Source: Burhinus oedicnemus (taxonomy: Eukaryota; Chordata; Aves; Charadriiformes; Burhinidae). From it: a stretch of 64,000 nucleotides of DNA. Shown one piece after another: positions 10,019 to 22,741 of the stretch. Position numbers and translations under genes: made by a program. The stretch covers positions 1,423,782 through 1,487,781 of the forward strand of contig VFFE01007669.1 of assembly GCA_008921705.1 (NCBI GenBank). The letters run 5' to 3'. Position 1 is the first letter of the stretch, and the number at the start of each line of letters is the position of its first letter. A model generated the notes under the pieces. The model was not told the DNA's origin. It searched no databases and was given only the letters and a program-made list of their open reading frames with translations.

Positions 10019-13000
10019 TTTTTTTTTTAAAATCAGCCCTCAGTCATTACAGTTCCGCTTCGGTTGAGAAATACATTATTAGCTAACAGCACTTTAATGA
10101 ATGCTGACTTATTCAACTATTTGTTTAGAAATAAGAAAATGAACACTTTTAAAATAAAATTGCCTTCTTTACATTCCTTCCTTCAAGTAGTGCTATCTTG
10201 TTGTCTGTAAATGTCTGCTTTCCAATTCTTTTCTGTCATGACCACCATTACGCTAACACAAAATCACTTCTTTAAATTTATGACTTGTCTCTAGCATAAT
10301 ATTAAGAGACATTACTTGGTGCAAAATGTTTTCCATTAATGCATGTTATTTTTCTGCAAAATTACAGCTAGAAATTACACAATTATTTACCATTTTGAAA
10401 AGCAGCAATTTTTATAATGCAGGAGTTTAGTTATTAGCATCACAGAAATAAAAATTATTCAGATCTTGAAGGGGTTTTCTGCTTTAACAAGAAAAATAGA
10501 GTTGGAAAAGGAAGCAGTTAAAATAAGCTGATGAGAAGAAAAGGAAGAAAGGCATATCAATGCAGCTTCTGGGTTTTGTTTATAATCAAATGAATTATGA
10601 ATATTCCATTAATCTAGGTGTATCAATCAACCTGGTACTCTCACTCCTCTCATCCCAAGAATACATCCAGACAAAATCAACCTCTGCATTGCTCCATTCC
10701 AGACTTCCCTCATGCTTCAGGATTCTCTGCGCTCTATAGCTGGCTTGTCCTGGAGAAAAGCACCAGCACCATCAAATTCTGTGTGCTCTTGGAAATAATT
10801 TCAACAAGATTACAAGTTTAACTGAAATTGCTCTGTAACTTCATTGCTAAATCTTAGTCCTAACTACAATCCTTCCTTCAGCTTTAAGATCATTCGCAAC
10901 ATATATTATATATGGGAGCACACATTTGCCCCAAAATACCACTAACAAACATACACACAGGGAACATAAATGCTGATTCGGCCCTGCATTTTTCCACGTT
11001 GCTTCCTGAAGACATGTGAGGGAGAAGGAAGCTGATGGAGAGGATAACAATATGATGTTGTTTCATATTCTCATCCTCTCTGGAGGGCAAGAACGGAAAA
11101 TGTATTTTACAATATCTTTCTATATATTTTGCCAACTTCATTTCTCAGTTAAGAGTTCAGTGACCCATTCACCTCATCAACCAGAACAAATACTAGCACA
11201 TGGAGCATCTGGTCTCCATCAGGCCAGAGGCTGAAGACTCGAACATTTCTTAAATGAATCTGACTTCCCATTAAAAGAAAAGACATTCAACAGTTTCCAA
11301 AGGGAAGGCAAGGAAAGAAAAGAGGTACGGGCTAAGTAGAGATAGCAAATCCAGTGAAGGACAAGTCTGGCACTCATGCCTTCCCTTTCTGCTTCGCTGC
11401 TTAATTACTTAATGGAATGAATTATATTTAACACAATGAGTTCTCTCTAATTTATAATTTATTCATTTCCAAGAAAAAGACAAGCTGGTGAGGAATTTAT
11501 CACTCACATAGGACACAGACTCTCTTTAGTTCAGAAATGTGCACAACATGCGGCTAACGATTAATGGAAAAGATTCAGTGGGTCATTTTGTTTGCTTGCA
11601 GCATTCAGCAGCCTTCAACACCTGTAACCATGGGGCCTAGACACATACACTGTTTCACAACAGTAATTCAAAATAGAGCTTTTTGCTCTGGATTTTTTGT
11701 GTTGTATTTTCTCAGTCCAAAGGACCAGCTACTGCATCTGTTACTATCTGCTATTCACTGGCATTCTTTTTGCAACCTAGCTACCCCTGCACAGATCTGT
11801 GTTCTTATTTGAATTCTGTTTAGTATTCCATTTAGTAAGTGCAATGCTTAATCACTTTCTCTCAAATAAAAACACAGTATTCTCCAGTTATCTGAAATAC
11901 AGCAGCAGTAATAAGGTAGACACAGATCTGACTGCAGACATACCAGTTTTTACTACCTTTTAAACAAAGCTGTAATATATGCTGAGTTAATCTGCAACAT
12001 TATTTGCAAAGGGAGTAACCTTGAAAATTGCTTTTATCTTAGGCTGCTTCTCAGCCAGCTCTGGCTTTTCTTCTGTTGATGATGGAATAAAGACAGTCTT
12101 GAATACCACTGTGAGAGAAGGGTGAGTACAAAGCAAAACAATGATGTCTCAATCAATGGATATCTCCTTTCTTTCTTCTAGCACATTCTTTTGCAATTTG
12201 TATAAAGTGGCCATGGTCCTATTCTCATCCTCAGTCTCTCCTAATGATACTGCTCCATATCTGTTTTCAACAATCTCGGCTATCAACCAACATATAAAGG
12301 AACTTAACAATACTTTATGAATAGCACATATAGTTAATCTTTTTTTCTTCTTGTAGCACATGCTCATCTTGTACAGAAATGTGCTTACGAGCAACATTTT
12401 CTCTGTGTTACCTTTTTACTGGAAGACAAGTGTATCTAAGCAGCAGCTCTATAACATATTAATAACATCCAGGTATGTACTCCACTTTTTCCTGGGATAC
12501 GCAAAATAAACAGTTCTTGGGTTACAGAAATGTCAAGGATTTGTTAGCTCAGGAGCTCTCTGTCAGCCCTTTCTGGAACTCCAGCTTTGTATTGTACGTA
12601 GCACTTCACATTAATGCTTTCAGGCTGTGGAAGCAAAGAAGCCTTTGCTTTTCAGGGTACTTTTTGACAAACTCGGAAGAGAAATAAGCACTTGCTCCTC
12701 TGAAGAGCTTCTTGGAGGGAAGTATTAGCACAACTGGATAAAGCAGAAAAGAGCTATCATTGTAACAGCAATCTTCTCTTTGCCAGAGCGATGGTTTGGA
12801 ACAACTAGCAAGTTGCAGCCTGAGTCTTTAACAACAATCTTCTTTTGCACTTTAGATTTTGACATACTTATCTCAAAACAAAACAAACAGATAAATTAAC
12901 AATATCTGACAGAGAGAATTCAAATGTTTTCTAATGCTACAAAGCTTTTTTATGACTATTGAGAATAATCACAATTAAAAGGGTTGATATTTCACTAAAT

Positions 13001-13729
13001 AGTCTCAGGTTAGCAATTAATTTTATTAGTGTTGATATAGTTTAAAAAAAAAAGGAGGGAAAATAAAATTACATACACAAATGAAAACCATTTCTTGATA
13101 TGTTGTTCACTAATGAAAGCATTCTAGACATGTTGAATGGCTTTCTTCAGAAAATATATGCAGTTTTCACTTTAATAAATGGTTGCAAGGGAATCTAAGT
13201 TAACACAAATCATAGGCCAAAAAGTTGGACACTCACCTAAAAAAGCGCATAGGTTCAAAAAAGAAAGCCCTTTCTTCCTGGGGCTCTCTTTCACATCCTT
13301 GTGTAAGCTACCCACTTAAACTTTCTCAATATCTTTTAAACTTTAATATAGGCAGTACAAAATATAGGAACTAGGGGAAAAGGGGTTTTGAAAAATTTTT
13401 ATTAAGAATTTTTCTTTTTTAAAATGAAATCTTATTCTACTAGGGGGAAAAAGTGTTTGGATGGAACAGCTTAATTTTCAATTCCAGGATAAAGTATTTA
13501 ATAAAAACAGAAAATGAGACGTCAGAGCAGCAAATAGCTTTACTAAGGCACACATTTATTCTGCCTAATACATTTGTATGTCTTGAATGTGGATAATCCC
13601 AATCATGCATGACTGTCTTGAAAACAGAAGCCTTCGTATCATACCTGCCATCACCCTCTCTCTTCTTTTCATTTTGTGTCTTTCCTCTTCACTGAGGAAA
13701 TGAAAATAAAATCATGCTTCTCTTTCTTG

Positions 13730-14011
13730 TCCCCCACTTGTCTTGTCCCAGGACAAGAGGAAATGGGCACAAACTTGAACACAGGAAGTTCCATCTAAAC
13801 ATGAGGAGGAACTTCTTGACTTTGAGGGTGGCAGAGCATTGGAACAGGCTGCCCAGAGAGGTGGTGGAGTCTCTGACTCTGGAGACATTCCAAACCTGCC
13901 TGGATGCCATCCTGCGCAACCTGCTCTAGGTGAACCTGCTCTGGCAGGGGGTTGGACTAGATGATCTCCAGAGGTCCCTTCCAACCCCTGTGATTCTGCG
14001 ATTCTGTGATT
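13730..14011 (+). mobile_element. CR1 LINE 3' fragment (5'-truncated)
   Basis: This is the end of the CR1 ORF2 followed by the CR1 3' tail. A plus-strand reading gives [20 protein letters not shown], then [20 protein letters not shown], the C-terminal CR1 signature. It is followed by GGTTGGACTAGATGATCTCC, GGTCCCTTCCAACCC and tail units ATTCTGCG/ATTCTGTG. About 280 bp survive; 5' truncation is usual for CR1. It is antisense to OSBPL6. The 5' limit is approximate. Confidence 0.93.
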
Positions 14012-14068
14012 TGTTTCCCAGAAATCCTAAATGCACTCCAGAAGAGTTGCACTTCTTCCCTCTGAATT

Positions 14069-14090
14069 TGTGTGTGTGTGTACACACACA
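14069..14090. repeat. GT/AC dinucleotide tract, self-complementary
   Basis: TGTGTGTGTG runs directly into TACACACACA, so the two halves form an inverted repeat of about 18 bp. Confidence 0.8.
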
Positions 14091-15039
14091 TTCCTCACTG
14101 ATCCCAGACAGCCCATTTTGGATCAAGTTGCAGTTAGAAAATAAGTGTGTATTATGATGATATCAATCAATGTTTGAGGACACTTGAATTGTATGAATAT
14201 TCATTTTTTTAAAATGTACAAGCTGACCTTTTAGTTTATATTCTCAAGGAAAGTGAGACATGCTCACGTAGATATGGATGTGCGTGCATGGTAGAGAGGA
14301 AAAAATGAGACAGGAGGAATGCAAGAGTGACCGTGTTCTGAAAACACCACTTTAAATTATCTGTCATAATTTGCATGGGTAATTAAGCTTTTATGTGAGC
14401 AATTTCCCAGGTTTTGTAGTAGAAGATAGCTACATACACCATTTCTAATCAAACTGACACAGCTTAAAAAAAGAAATCTTTCTTCATAGCATATATCTGA
14501 GCTTCAGCGTTCTCCATGTAGTCTGTAAAGCACTCCTAAAGGTAAGATAACTCGGATAACAATGTTTATGAAGCTCAGAGAAAGTGTACACACAGCCCCA
14601 TGGGACAGCTTGGTATGTACACTATCACTGTCAAGAACCAAACAAAGTCTCCTGCACAGCTTTTTTTCCTCACGATGAGGTCTTTCAGACGTTGTGCTGG
14701 CTTGCCTTATAGACCATCCTATCTGCCTCTCATCGACTGCACCAATCTATTTTACTTCTTCAATAGCTTTAAGGCCAAGTCTGTCTTAGAAAGAAGCAGC
14801 GTCTCCCTCTATTAATCTCCAGGATTGTACTCGGAGAGATCTTGTCTCCAAACCACTATAGATATTACCAAGGGCAGGGGCACTCATGATCCAAATATCT
14901 ATGGATTTGAGAGGGCACATCCAGTGCACATGCACACAGATGTACTTCTTCTGTTTGCCATGTATCTGTCACGTAACTTCTACGCAGAAATACAGGCACA
15001 AGATGAGGGACATCTGCTGTGCGCCTGCAGGCTGGCTTC

Positions 15040-15260
15040 ACAACATACAGACAGCAAGCCTGATGCATCCAGCCTGAACGGGTCCCCTGGGCGTGTGCTG
15101 CTGCCAGCCTCTGCCAGCAGCCCTGCCCCCAAGGATTCCCACTGCCAGAGCAGGAATACCTCATACTTTCAATGCACCCATCGGCATCAGTGCTCGGGGG
15201 GTCCTGCCTCACCCCTGGGGTCAATCTGCACCAGTTCCCTCCCAGTCTCACTTACATGGG
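15040..15260. other. GC-richer stretch, unassigned
   Basis: About 220 bp clearly richer in C and G than its surroundings, open on both strands (14825-15304 plus, 14865-15251 minus). Neither translation resembles a known family. It may be an old repeat or chance; no exon is called. Confidence 0.4.
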
Positions 15261-16807
15261 TTCCTACTCTGTCCCCAGATAAATCCTTACTCCAGAGAGA
15301 TTAACTTCGAAAATCTTTACCTTCTTCTGATGGTCTGATTGTGCCATGTGTAGATGTTCACTCATCAAGTAGTTCACTGTTATCTAACGGGCCTGAGACT
15401 GATTATTTCATTCAAGCCCAGGGCTATGGCACTGAACTTAATGTAACAGTTACGTGGGTGTTCTACAGCTCCATAAGTTACATTGTTTCAGACATTTTTT
15501 CAGATACTGAAGACAGACCCACTACCTCCTGAACCTGAGGAACACTTTCAGACTCCATTAAAGGCAAAGGAATAAAAAATGTTGCAGAGCAACAGCAGCT
15601 AACCAATTTAAAGAATAATTGCATGTTTTTGTTAACAATTTTGCCACTTCATTCTTTGGCTCCCTCAGAACATTTGCTTGCTCCAGTGAGTTGTTGCTTT
15701 TAAAGTACTTATTTAACACTTCCGGCTCTAATGCTGCTTCAACTGTATTATGTGAAGAGAGTTAATTAGGAAAGAGAGCAAAAGAGAATTACATCACTGT
15801 AATAACAGTACTTGGCATTTAGTAGCATCTTCAGTTTGAAACTCTCAAAGAGATTAATAATTACTATTGAAATAATTCCCACAAACTACAGAGAAGTAAA
15901 AATGCTCTTAAAAGTCTACACTTTGCTACAGAGCAGAGCTAGGACTAAGGCTCCATGTTCTCAGGTCTGTACACTATCTACTAGCCAACTGTCCACCCTT
16001 GCCTTCCTTTCTTTCAAAGCCACGGAGAGACAGGAACAAGTGAAATCTGCAGGTAACCACCAAGAATTTTTTCCCAGATGTCACATCAGGCTGGCAGCAG
16101 TGAGCAAGCATGTAGGTTGCTACTCAATTTAAGAATAAAGAAGATATACAAATGTGCTCAGAATTCTCTTCCACATGGAATATATTACATTATATTATAT
16201 TGCAATCTTGTATGAGCAACACCATCTGAGGCACGCTGGACAGATAGGCAGGCACGATAAAAAGGACAATTGATTATATTGTCATTGTTTATGAGGCAGA
16301 AATCTATAATGAAGCCACAAAGGCATCCTTGATGTTGTGCGACTGATCGTAACTGATCATAAAAAAAGAGAAAGTTGAGTTTGAGGTATCTCAATATATT
16401 AAAATCAAGATATTAAACTGCAGAAGCATGAACACTCCCTCCTATCCCTAATTCCTCTCAGTCTCCCAGAAAAAGCACCAAAAATGCTAAATGAAATTGG
16501 GCAATTAAAAGAGAGGGACTCTTCCAAAGGACTTTTAATTTGCAGCAGGCAAGATGGATCTGTGTATGTGATGGACCTTACCCTGCCAAACTGGCCTACC
16601 AAGGGAAAAGCACTCACTGGTGGCTGAAATCCCATAGCTGCTGCTACCACAGCTGCTCCCACTGTTATCAAAGCATGCTCTTGGAATGGTCAATAGTAAT
16701 TAATGTTGAGACACTATGGGGATGTTCTCACGGATAACAAGGATTCTATCCTTGAAGCTATCAAGGATCAACTAGTGAAAGAACTCCTAATCGAGGAAAG
16801 TAAGTAT

Positions 16808-17290
16808 TGTTATGATTCTTGAGGAGAAACAACCGGGACAATACAAACATACGGACCTTGAAAATACTACTAATCTACATGTTTTGAAATGTTTAGCCAA
16901 CTCAGCAGAAAAGTGAAAATTCAGAGCGTCCTAAGCTGAACTACCTTCATTATAATACTCAAAATCATGCCCATAGGTCAAGAAGACCCAGGTGAAGACC
17001 CTTCCCATGAGCATGCGTAGTAGCTATAACTCGATTATGTAATCATATGTAAATTACTAACCAATCAAATATTGATAGGAGGTACTAATATGATAATGAT
17101 ATAGTAAAATGTGTGTATAAACCGTATGGAGAGTCCTGTTTGGTGTGCTTGATTTGTGGGAAACCACCAAGCACCCAGCCTTGTGCAACTCTGAAATAAG
17201 TAGTCAGTGTCTTGTCCTTGCATGTGAGATTGGCACCTGGCACACCAGGTAATAAATCTGATTTTTGGACAAGACCACCATGACCGTTCC
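16808..17290 (+). mobile_element. Solo LTR of an endogenous retrovirus-like element
   Basis: The layout is that of an LTR promoter and R region. CCAAT is at 17061, TATAAA at 17116-17121, and a segment matching a common avian LTR type as I recall it follows (GTGTGCTTGATTTGTGGG, then CACCAAGCAC, then CTGGCACACCAGG). AATAAA is at 17251-17256. A possible 5' edge is the TG of TGTTATGATTC at 16808. The 3' edge is uncertain (17270-17350), and I found no clear target-site duplication. No gag, pol or env reading frame flanks it, so it appears solitary. It is antisense to OSBPL6. Confidence 0.7.
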
Positions 17291-20200
17291 TATTGCCACT
17301 GCTCTGCTACTTCCCATTGAGCTGCCAGGAAAAGTGCAGCAGCAACAGGAGCCAAAGCAAAAGCAACAGCAGGTCTCATTTTAAGCCCCAGCATTCTGCA
17401 TTAAGTAGCTTCAGTCTCGAATACTAGACTGATTTTTTATGGGACAGATAAAAACTGAATCCGCTATTGCTTAGAATAACCACACAAAAAGATCTTAAAC
17501 ATCAAGCAGTTAGAATAAAAGATTGTTTGCAACTTTTTTTTTTTCCCTTCTACACATCAACCAGCCCTCCCAGATACTCCTAGTCACAAAAAAATCACCT
17601 CTCCCCTTGCTTTCCTCCTCTCTCCTCTGCTCTTACTTTTTCAGCCAGTTGTTCCCCCTACAAACCAGTCCTTGCTTCTTAGTTTCATGTCCTACAACCT
17701 CACGAAGCATTTGGCCCACCCAGTTCTCTCTCCCCTACTTACTTCTTTCACCTATTTATTTCCTGACCAAGAGTATCACTCTCTAAATCAAGTAGCTTTT
17801 GCTTTCTACACTGCACAACTGAGCACCCCACTCCTGGCACTCCTTACTTCTCCCTCCTGCACCACCCGCTTGCTGTGGCATGCAGAGCACCCGTGTGAAC
17901 TCAGCTTCATGGAACCTGGTGGTTCCTGCAGTACATCTATGAAAAACTGGGAAAAAGTTGATAGTGGTTTTCTCAGCCAAGAGACTTGCCTTCATAATTT
18001 TACTTTTACTTTTCTTAATGTTAGTTGAAAGCACGAAACTAGAATTGACATAGAACCCATATTTTCCTATTATGCACACCTCTTCTCATTGTGCTTTATC
18101 ATTAGCTGATGAAAGAGACAACAGACAAGTCACCTCTCTCTTCTTCTGCTCCCAGGCTATGTCTGTCTCATCTAATCAGCACTTTGTGCTAGGGATTGCC
18201 TTTTATTACATGCTTAATACAGTGCAGAGCGCTGTGGGGCCTAGATTTCTACTGCAACCCTATGTCCAAATAATGATAATTAGTCTTTTTTTTCAGGTAC
18301 CATACATTTCACCCCCAGATTCACCTACTGCAGTAACTTTTTCTATAGTCTTCCAGTTACTCTATAAACTAAGATTTGGTTAAGGTTGCTGCAGACAAAT
18401 TACTTGATCCTTCCATCATCATCGAAGCCTTTATATCTACAAAATAGCGATACTTGCCTTAGGAAATACTGCTTTCTGGAGACTACTTTGACAATTAAAA
18501 TATAGTGCTTATAAAAAGCTAACTGGGTGTTTTCCAGCACAGACCTCTAGGCAAGACCAGAGCCTTGACTTTGGAATCACACTCTGCTCCTAAATTTCAA
18601 GGCCAGGTAAACATCTTCAGCCCAAACTCAGCCCTTTCTGCATCCCTTGAGTACACCTCTTCTCCTATTAGTCAATATTGCTCTTACAGAAAGAAAAAAA
18701 CCCCACACATTAAAATCTAAAAAGAAGAGGATTGGTGCTCTGGAAAATCTTTTTTCTTTTTCCTTCAAAGCCCCTATCTTTCACTCTTTACATATGGCTG
18801 AAAGACAATAGTAACTTGAAATATGAAAGTTCTCCTAGTAGAAAGGTGACCACACAAGGGTGAAAGCTTTCCTCCTTTTGTGTTTGCTGTGTGGGAAAAG
18901 AACCAAGGATTTGTTGAAACAGTAATCTGACAAAGAGAAAGGGAGAGAGAAAGAGATAACATCTGATCATCCCTCCCCTCTAAAAGACCAAAAAGAAAAT
19001 TAAGACATTAGAAGAGAAATCCTCGCATTTAAAATAGCAGATATTACTTAATCTATTTCACATCACGTATTAGCTACCCTTTAGATGGTGGTCAGAAAAG
19101 TCAAAATCTCTCATTTATTCACAGTTTCATTACTATTACTCTCCTTCTGCATCACTCCCTCTGTTTAATAGCCTGGGGTCAGGCCTCAATTTACCAAACT
19201 GCACATTGTTAACCCTACAATGTAGTTACTTCTTTCTGCCTTCTCAGCACAATATTACTACCCACACATTGCAGAGAATACATAATATATTACAGTCTGC
19301 AGTATGACTTGCATACTTAGTCAATAAATAAAATATGGAATATTTATAAAGAAATTACATCAAACTGAATACACAACATATGATTTTATCATATTCAGCT
19401 GTACTTTTTAAAAACAGTTTTCATAATTTTTGTTGCGCAACAGGATATGACTAACCTTTTCAGAGTTTCATGAGGGATGAAAACCAAGAATCTCCCTTTC
19501 CAGCGTGGCCTGTAAAAAAGGCTGTCAGAATTGCAGGTTTTAGGCTCCCCTTTGTATGGGAACTCTTAGTTTTCTTAGGGAGATCCCCTGATAGTGGAAA
19601 TGACAGGGGTTCTATCTCCGCAACAGCTCCACAGTAGGAAAAACTGCTGCTGCTCCTTATCAAGGACACCGCAACTGCCCTGCCACCCTGTTCAGCTCAG
19701 GGGTTAAACAAAACAGGTTGGTCCCTGGCTGCCTTCTATCAAATAGTCCAAATTAACCATGATTTTGACAAAAATGAATGACGCTAAAGTTCCTATGACA
19801 ACAAAAATCTGAACCCAGGTTTTGGCTATTGCTGGCTTCAGTAGTCTGTTCATTTATCAATTACTTAGTCATGGAGCCTGCAAATTGGCAATGTCAAAGC
19901 TTTTGCTGACTGCTAATTCTCTTAGGTGATGTATATTGCACAAATAAGAAAGCTACATTAAAATGCCAGCATTATATACAGCACGACATTTTCCACTCTC
20001 CCTGAAATGATTTATCATAGTCATGTTCACACTCATTCACCCTCCTGTGCCATAATTTATTTGGAAACTGTTCCATAATTGCTGGCATGACTTTGACAAG
20101 AATTATATGATGAGAAGATTTCAGTCATTAACCATCTAAAAATATCAAGTGTTATCCTCACATATGACAATGAAAGCTACATTGACACTTCATCCAGTCA

Positions 20201-22503
20201 CATCACTTTCCATATCTATACATACTACCCCTTCAGGAAGGGTGCTTTTCTCCTAGCTGCTATAAAGAGTCCAAGGAGACAGCAAGACAGAATTTTCAAG
20301 CCTTTTCAAAGTAAAACCCAACAGCACCCCAAAACAAAATCCCTTACCTCCTAGCTATCATTGCATTTGGGGAAAAGCCACAAGCAAGGAAAGAAATTAG
20401 AAATACAATTCTTATAGTAGATAGTAGGATGAAGCTGGTTGATTTACTGTGTCCACATGCACCAAGGAAACATTCGCATGTTTATTTCCCTGGATATAGT
20501 ACCATTGAACTTCACACTGTGTTGCATGTTGTAGCTCAGTTTCACTGCAAAAGAAATTGCCCATCCATTCATTCTCCTGGATATTTCTCTGCCTTTAACA
20601 CTGAAAGCACTAAGGCAAAAAAATGAACGGCTAGCAGTAGCCTTTCCAGTCTACATTTACATGCCTAAATACACTTGTTAAGCATCAGATGACATTACTG
20701 GATCCAAGAGAGCCCTGGATACAGCACACCATTGACGTTTTCAGCATTATTTTAAAATCATGTTTCACATTTCCGTGACCAAATATAGAGTTAAAGTTAA
20801 GCATCCATTTCATTATGATGACAGGTATACCTTTCTCTACCCCATTGCTATGGTAACAGCTATGGTAGCCATTAGATTTATGGTAAGATGTATTCCCAAA
20901 AGGTCATTTTTTTTCATTCTTACTTGCATAATTGTACCAAACTACCTAATTACAAAAAGAGCTTAGAGGACATTCTCTTAGCTGAGGTCAGCAGCTCCTA
21001 CAAGTCTTGCATTCACCTTCTTTGGGTTTAAATGCAGGAGATAAAATATACCGATGTTTTAAACATCAAAATTCTTGCTCCAGATGGAACTAGTGAGAAA
21101 TTAAGAGGAGATCATATGCTAACTAGGACCTAACTGAGTATAGCTATCCCAAATCCTGTACAGCATGCAAGGGAAAATATCACCTGTGAGAACATAATTT
21201 TGGGCTTCACTGAAAAGCAATGGAAACGATTTAAAAAATTCCAGTCACATTTCCTGCCTGTTATCGAATACACATGAGAATTCTTCCCCTGGTTTAACAT
21301 TTTAAACGTACCTTATAGTGAGACTATTTACATCCAAAGCTGTAAATGTTATAGTTTTCATAAAAATTCTCAGTTTTCAAAATTTTTATAAGCTAGGTAA
21401 GGGAAAAAAACTACTTCAGCAGCAGCTGAGAAAGTAGTGTCAACAGCTGATAGCTGGGAAAAAGTTCTTAAGCTACATCCATGCAAGGAGATGCATACCA
21501 CAGCAAACAATTACTTAAGTTCTATTCCTGCCTCTTTTCCTTGACAAGTTGAAAAGAAGCCAGTATTGCATTAATGAAAATATTTTCACAATATTTAAAA
21601 TTATCAAGTTGTTATATTCTTATGTTTTGTACATTTCTTTTTTAAACAAGATGATGTTAAACTAACTCAGAAGCTGATTTAGCATTCAAGGTTTCCATGA
21701 ATCAAAGTTTTAGAGTATGTTTCTGTTCTAATCAAATTTTCAGTATCAAGCATTTGTAAACATACATTTAACAACCTATCTGAAATCCAGTGGGTAGCTC
21801 TGATACTTTCTGAAGTGCTCCCCTTGATGCTGGGGCCAAACTGTACACCCAGCCCTCAAAAAACCACAGGAATGCCTAAGTTTTGAAGGAAAATAATACA
21901 GCCCTCATCTCAAAGGGATCCTGGAGAAAAGACATATTACATCCACACAGACAAGGATCTCCTGAAAATGGAAGTCTAACATAATTTGACTAGTACTATA
22001 CAATGTGGGACAATCAATGTAAATTTCTAGTAAACCAAATAATATTTAAAATGTTAGGTGCTTCCATAAAGGATGAAAAATATGATATTTAAATAGAATT
22101 GAAATATCACCTTGTAGAAAGATAAGACATCTCTGTTGTTAGATTTACAAAAAAAGATGTTCACAGAGGACACAAAACAATTTGAAGCAACTGTAGTTTC
22201 ATGTTGCCAAAGAAACCACTTCCCAAAAGACTTCAGAGCATGTTTCCTGCTTGTCTGTGGGATTATATCCTTCCCGCTCCAGCGCTACACATAGTGCCCA
22301 TGATGCTTCTGAATCTTTTTCAAACCACTTTAGAAAGTGTGTGTGGGGAGGAAATAATTAAAAAATCAACAGTTCTTGGCTATAGTGATATCATCCAGTG
22401 CTATAAGCAAGTGAACTTAGGGCTAGCGAGAACTAACAGCCGCATTACAGGAATAAATGAATCATTTCACCAGATGTTACAAACACCTAGATTTTTTCCT
22501 TAC

Positions 22504-22605
22504 CTGCCTCCTATCCCTCTGAGATGATGATGAAGAGGAGGCACTTCTATGTGATGGAGTGGACGTTTTGTGAGCTGGAGATATACTCTTCTCCTCTGAA
22601 CTCAT
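22504..22605 (-). CDS. OSBPL6: OSBPL6 first coding exon (residues 1-34)
   Basis: This segment contains the translation start and encodes 34 residues beginning MSSEEKSISPAHKTSTPSHR and ending in a Ser run and QRDRRQ. It is the low-complexity, probably disordered N-terminal tail of ORP6. The start was chosen because the peptide matches the known ORP6 N terminus (recalled as MSSDEKGISPAHKTSTP). The ATG also has an A at -3 (GCAAAGATGA). The exon ends CAG followed by the donor GTAAGG on the minus strand, phase 0. The exon itself extends 5' of the ATG as non-coding sequence, described separately. A run of six Ser codons near residue 23 could vary in length between species. Confidence 0.93.
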
Positions 22606-22741
22606 CTTTGCAGTAAACTTGTAGTAATGATCTTGTGCTCTTATCACTCATGTACAAAAAGGCAAGGGATAGTCTTCTGCATCTTTCTGTTTCACAGTTT
22701 ATGGACAGCCAAAGAGGAATTCAGTCTCGGCTGAACTGCAC
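22606..22741 (-). other. OSBPL6: Probable 5' UTR part of the OSBPL6 start-codon exon
   Basis: Reading the minus strand towards the ATG, a long pyrimidine-rich stretch (CTCTTCCTCTCACATTTTTC) is followed by TTTATTAAG and then GTGCAG. This gives acceptor choices with the exon starting at 22741 (after AAG) or 22735 (after GCAG). No equally good acceptor lies closer to the ATG. The implied UTR is 130-136 nt and has two upstream ATGs. One opens a 12-codon ORF (22682-22644). The other, 46 nt before the main start, is out of frame and overlaps the coding sequence. The 5' boundary is inferred only from splice signals. Confidence 0.55.

Larger units (their letters stand above)
7932..22503 (-). other. 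OSBPL6: OSBPL6 intron between coding exons 1 and 2 (about 14.6 kb)
   Basis: The longest intron between coding exons here. It holds an assembly gap (9999-10018), a CR1 fragment (13730-14011), a GT/AC tract (14069-14090), a somewhat GC-rich stretch near 15040-15260 and an LTR-like element (16808-17290). The rest is AT-rich, with many small uninformative ORFs. A Lys/Glu-rich reading near 12012-12109 is the only other exon-like stretch, and I did not accept it. Confidence 0.8.
40..22741 (-). other. OSBPL6: OSBPL6 gene, 5' coding part (partial; continues beyond left edge)
   Basis: ORP6 belongs to the oxysterol-binding-protein-related family. These proteins bind sterols or phospholipids and act at contact sites between the ER and other membranes; this is family knowledge. 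The window shows six exons whose joined reading frame encodes 218 residues: a Ser/Thr-rich N-terminal tail (about 1-75), a linker containing WEIIEGLKIGQTNVQKPD, and a complete PH domain (about 90-185). The match is to the ORP3/6/7 subgroup. Details such as SVHILER and [13 protein letters not shown] agree with ORP6 as I recall it better than with ORP3. Intron sizes from 5' to 3' are about 14.6 kb, 3.2 kb, 3.4 kb, 701 bp and 119 bp. The lipid-binding ORD domain and its EQVSHHPP signature are not in the window. Every junction falls between codons. The promoter was not identified. Confidence 0.93.

Noticed and set aside
12012..12109. Minus-strand exon-like stretch reading VFKTVFIPSSTEEKPELAEK and so on, after a CTCTCACAG acceptor-like site
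   Set aside because: It would be about 89 bp and frame-breaking between two phase-0 exons, its donor (AAG/GTTACT) is weak, and I do not recognise the peptide in ORP6. RNA-seq could revive it.
12149..12397. 82-aa minus-strand ORF with a Glu-rich, protein-like C-terminal half
   Set aside because: No known family, no splice or repeat context; probably chance.
14825..15304. 159-aa plus-strand ORF and overlapping 128-aa minus-strand ORF
   Set aside because: Both strands are open because the stretch is GC-richer. No domain, no consistent splice sites, no recognisable homology.
22201..22527. 108-aa plus-strand ORF overlapping the OSBPL6 start-codon exon
   Set aside because: Antisense shadow; the minus strand carries the conserved ORP6 N terminus and splice signals.
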